Source: Umbilicaria muhlenbergii (lineage: Eukaryota; Ascomycota; Lecanoromycetes; Umbilicariales; Umbilicariaceae). Taken from it: a DNA stretch of 64,000 bases. Of this stretch, positions 62,937-64,000 are shown one piece after another (position 1 is the first letter of the stretch; each line of letters opens with the position of its first letter). Location of the stretch: positions 5,660,391 to 5,724,390 of the forward strand of contig KK106982.1 of NCBI GenBank assembly GCA_000611775.1, in the 5' to 3' direction. The notes under the pieces are model-generated. The model saw only the letters and a program-made list of their open reading frames with translations. It did no database searches and was not told the origin of the DNA. The position numbers and the translations under genes are program-made.

Positions 62937-64000
62937 ATGTACGATCATTGGACTTCAGCCCAATCGTCCCTGGCTACTGCGCCACATAGATCGGCAGAGA
63001 ACAGCAGCCCTAGCCATCAGAGGCCGGTGACAATCTCTAATGGATGCACATCCTACCGTGAACGAAAGGCCTCTACTACCTATCAACGTCCTCAACTGGC
63101 GCGACCACCCTCCTCCACATCGAACGAGCGCGCTGAGCATGGCCCGCTCAATTGCAGTGTATCTCGTCCCCAAACGCCACCATCAAGACCATCGTCTCCG
63201 TTTCGATCGGTCAAACGGATGAGAGAGCCCTTAAGGTTCCTTCTTCCGGCTTCGCATTCATCGAGGGGGAGCACGCCAGACCCCCAAATTTCGACCACGG
63301 TTATCACCACAACATCAGACAGTCGCGTCGACGGGCCCCTACAAAGCCCAAAGACAACGGAACTCCTTGATGCCGATAGTCAGCCATTTCGTACGCTATC
63401 TCTTCTACCACCCATGCAACTCGTTCCCTTGGGAACTCCCTCAGCTGATGTCAGTCACAATAATGCGTGCTCTGGCCAGTCAGCAGCTGATAATAACCAC
63501 AACGAATGTTGTCATGCGCTAAGTTGTCCATGCTCCCCTCCAGGCTCACCTTGCGAGGAACTCTGTATTGTTTCCGATTACGAGGATCACACCCCCAAGA
63601 TCGAAATCATTGAGACATTGGAGAGTGTATGCGATAGCTCTTCGAATTGCTGTTCTGAAGAAAACTATCATGTACCCAGCCCGCCTCTCTTATCCAAGGC
63701 TTCAAGACCCATGGCACCGCAACAAAGGTTGTGCAACAGCGAGCTTCCCCTGCGAGAGACGGCTTCCCTTCACAGCCTTGTAGGTTTGCCAAAGCTCCAG
63801 GCTGGACCCGGCTGGCTGGCTCAGGGTAAAGATTGTGAGACCTGGGTGGAGGAAACTCTGAAGGCATCTCGAGAACTGAATTTCTCACGCCCTCGTAAAA
63901 TCAAATCCCAAGGCAATGCTGGTGTCGCGGACGCTGCAAGGCTTTGGATCAACGTGGAAGAGGAGGAAGCAGAAAAGAACTCATTGGTAAGCATCATCAA
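62937..64000 (+). CDS. Unrecognised protein, 5' part only, runs off right edge
   Basis: One frame is open from ATG 62937 (MYDHWTSAQSSLATAPHRS) to the window edge, more than 350 codons, far longer than expected by chance. It begins as a Ser/Pro/Arg-rich disordered head (SRPQTPPSRPSSPFRSVKRM) and includes a Cys-dense segment (ECCHALSCPCSPPGSPCEEL) and another CC pair in SSSNCCSEENYHVP. A more ordered stretch follows: GWLAQGKDCETWVEETLKAS and RPRKIKSQGNAGVADAARLW. A GTAAGC close to the edge (63987) could be the first intron's donor. I do not recognise the family; the Cys-rich segment lacks a clear zinc-finger spacing. Confidence 0.6.
   Translation, partial: MYDHWTSAQSSLATAPHRSAENSSPSHQRPVTISNGCTSYRERKASTTYQRPQLARPPSSTSNERAEHGPLNCSVSRPQTPPSRPSSPFRSVKRMREPLRFLLPASHSSRGSTPDPQISTTVITTTSDSRVDGPLQSPKTTELLDADSQPFRTLSLLPPMQLVPLGTPSADVSHNNACSGQSAADNNHNECCHALSCPCSPPGSPCEELCIVSDYEDHTPKIEIIETLESVCDSSSNCCSEENYHVPSPPLLSKASRPMAPQQRLCNSELPLRETASLHSLVGLPKLQAGPGWLAQGKDCETWVEETLKASRELNFSRPRKIKSQGNAGVADAARLWINVEEEEAEKNSLVSII

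Overview
This is a nuclear segment of a filamentous ascomycete (Pezizomycotina; Dothideomycetes or a close class is my guess from protein style only). The support is short GT-AG introns (mostly 43-75 nt), signal peptides typical of fungi, and conserved fungal proteins: Met1, Met3, Met16, Ipi3, Sec2, SF3a1, Pmt1, Erf2, Ash1 and Isd11. No bacterial operon, rRNA, tRNA, transposon or CRISPR array was found. All exon structures were joined by hand from splice motifs, reading frame and remembered family patterns. Joins that restore a conserved motif are firm, while start codons are less certain.

Left third (1-22 kb). The window opens inside a siroheme synthase gene (MET1, minus, cut by the left edge). 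It is followed by a secreted Yellow/major-royal-jelly-type protein, a small secreted protein of unknown function, an FSH-type serine hydrolase, an Arb2-domain protein, a C2H2/J-domain protein interrupted by an in-frame TAG, an 864-residue 2-oxoglutarate/Fe dioxygenase-like protein in eight exons, a short-chain dehydrogenase, a membrane-anchored SGNH-hydrolase-like protein, and the ribosome-biogenesis WD protein Ipi3.

Middle third (22-46 kb). Phosphoserine phosphatase, a disordered protein with a KEN box, a single-pass membrane protein with an EGF-like motif, the Rab exchange factor Sec2, the splicing factor SF3a subunit 1, divergently transcribed Pmt1 O-mannosyltransferase, a small four-exon membrane protein, and the palmitoyltransferase Erf2.

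Right third (46-64 kb). An Ash1-type histone methyltransferase, a TDT/Mae1-Ssu1-family transporter carrying both a nonsense codon and a frameshift (a probable pseudogene), an intact M20 amidohydrolase divergent from it, an acidic nuclear-looking protein, Isd11 (iron-sulfur cluster assembly), ATP sulfurylase (MET3) and PAPS reductase (MET16) next to each other on one strand, and the 5' part of an unrecognised gene running off the right edge.

The clearest functional theme is sulfate assimilation. MET3 activates sulfate, MET16 reduces PAPS to sulfite, and MET1 makes the siroheme used by sulfite reductase. Isd11, which supports the mitochondrial sulfur-transferring desulfurase, lies just beside MET3. 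The most notable oddities are two genes broken by point lesions, a perfect 28-bp palindrome in the largest intergenic gap, three genes starting with mini-exons of 9-16 nt, and a repeated switch from C-rich to G-rich coding strand along genes.
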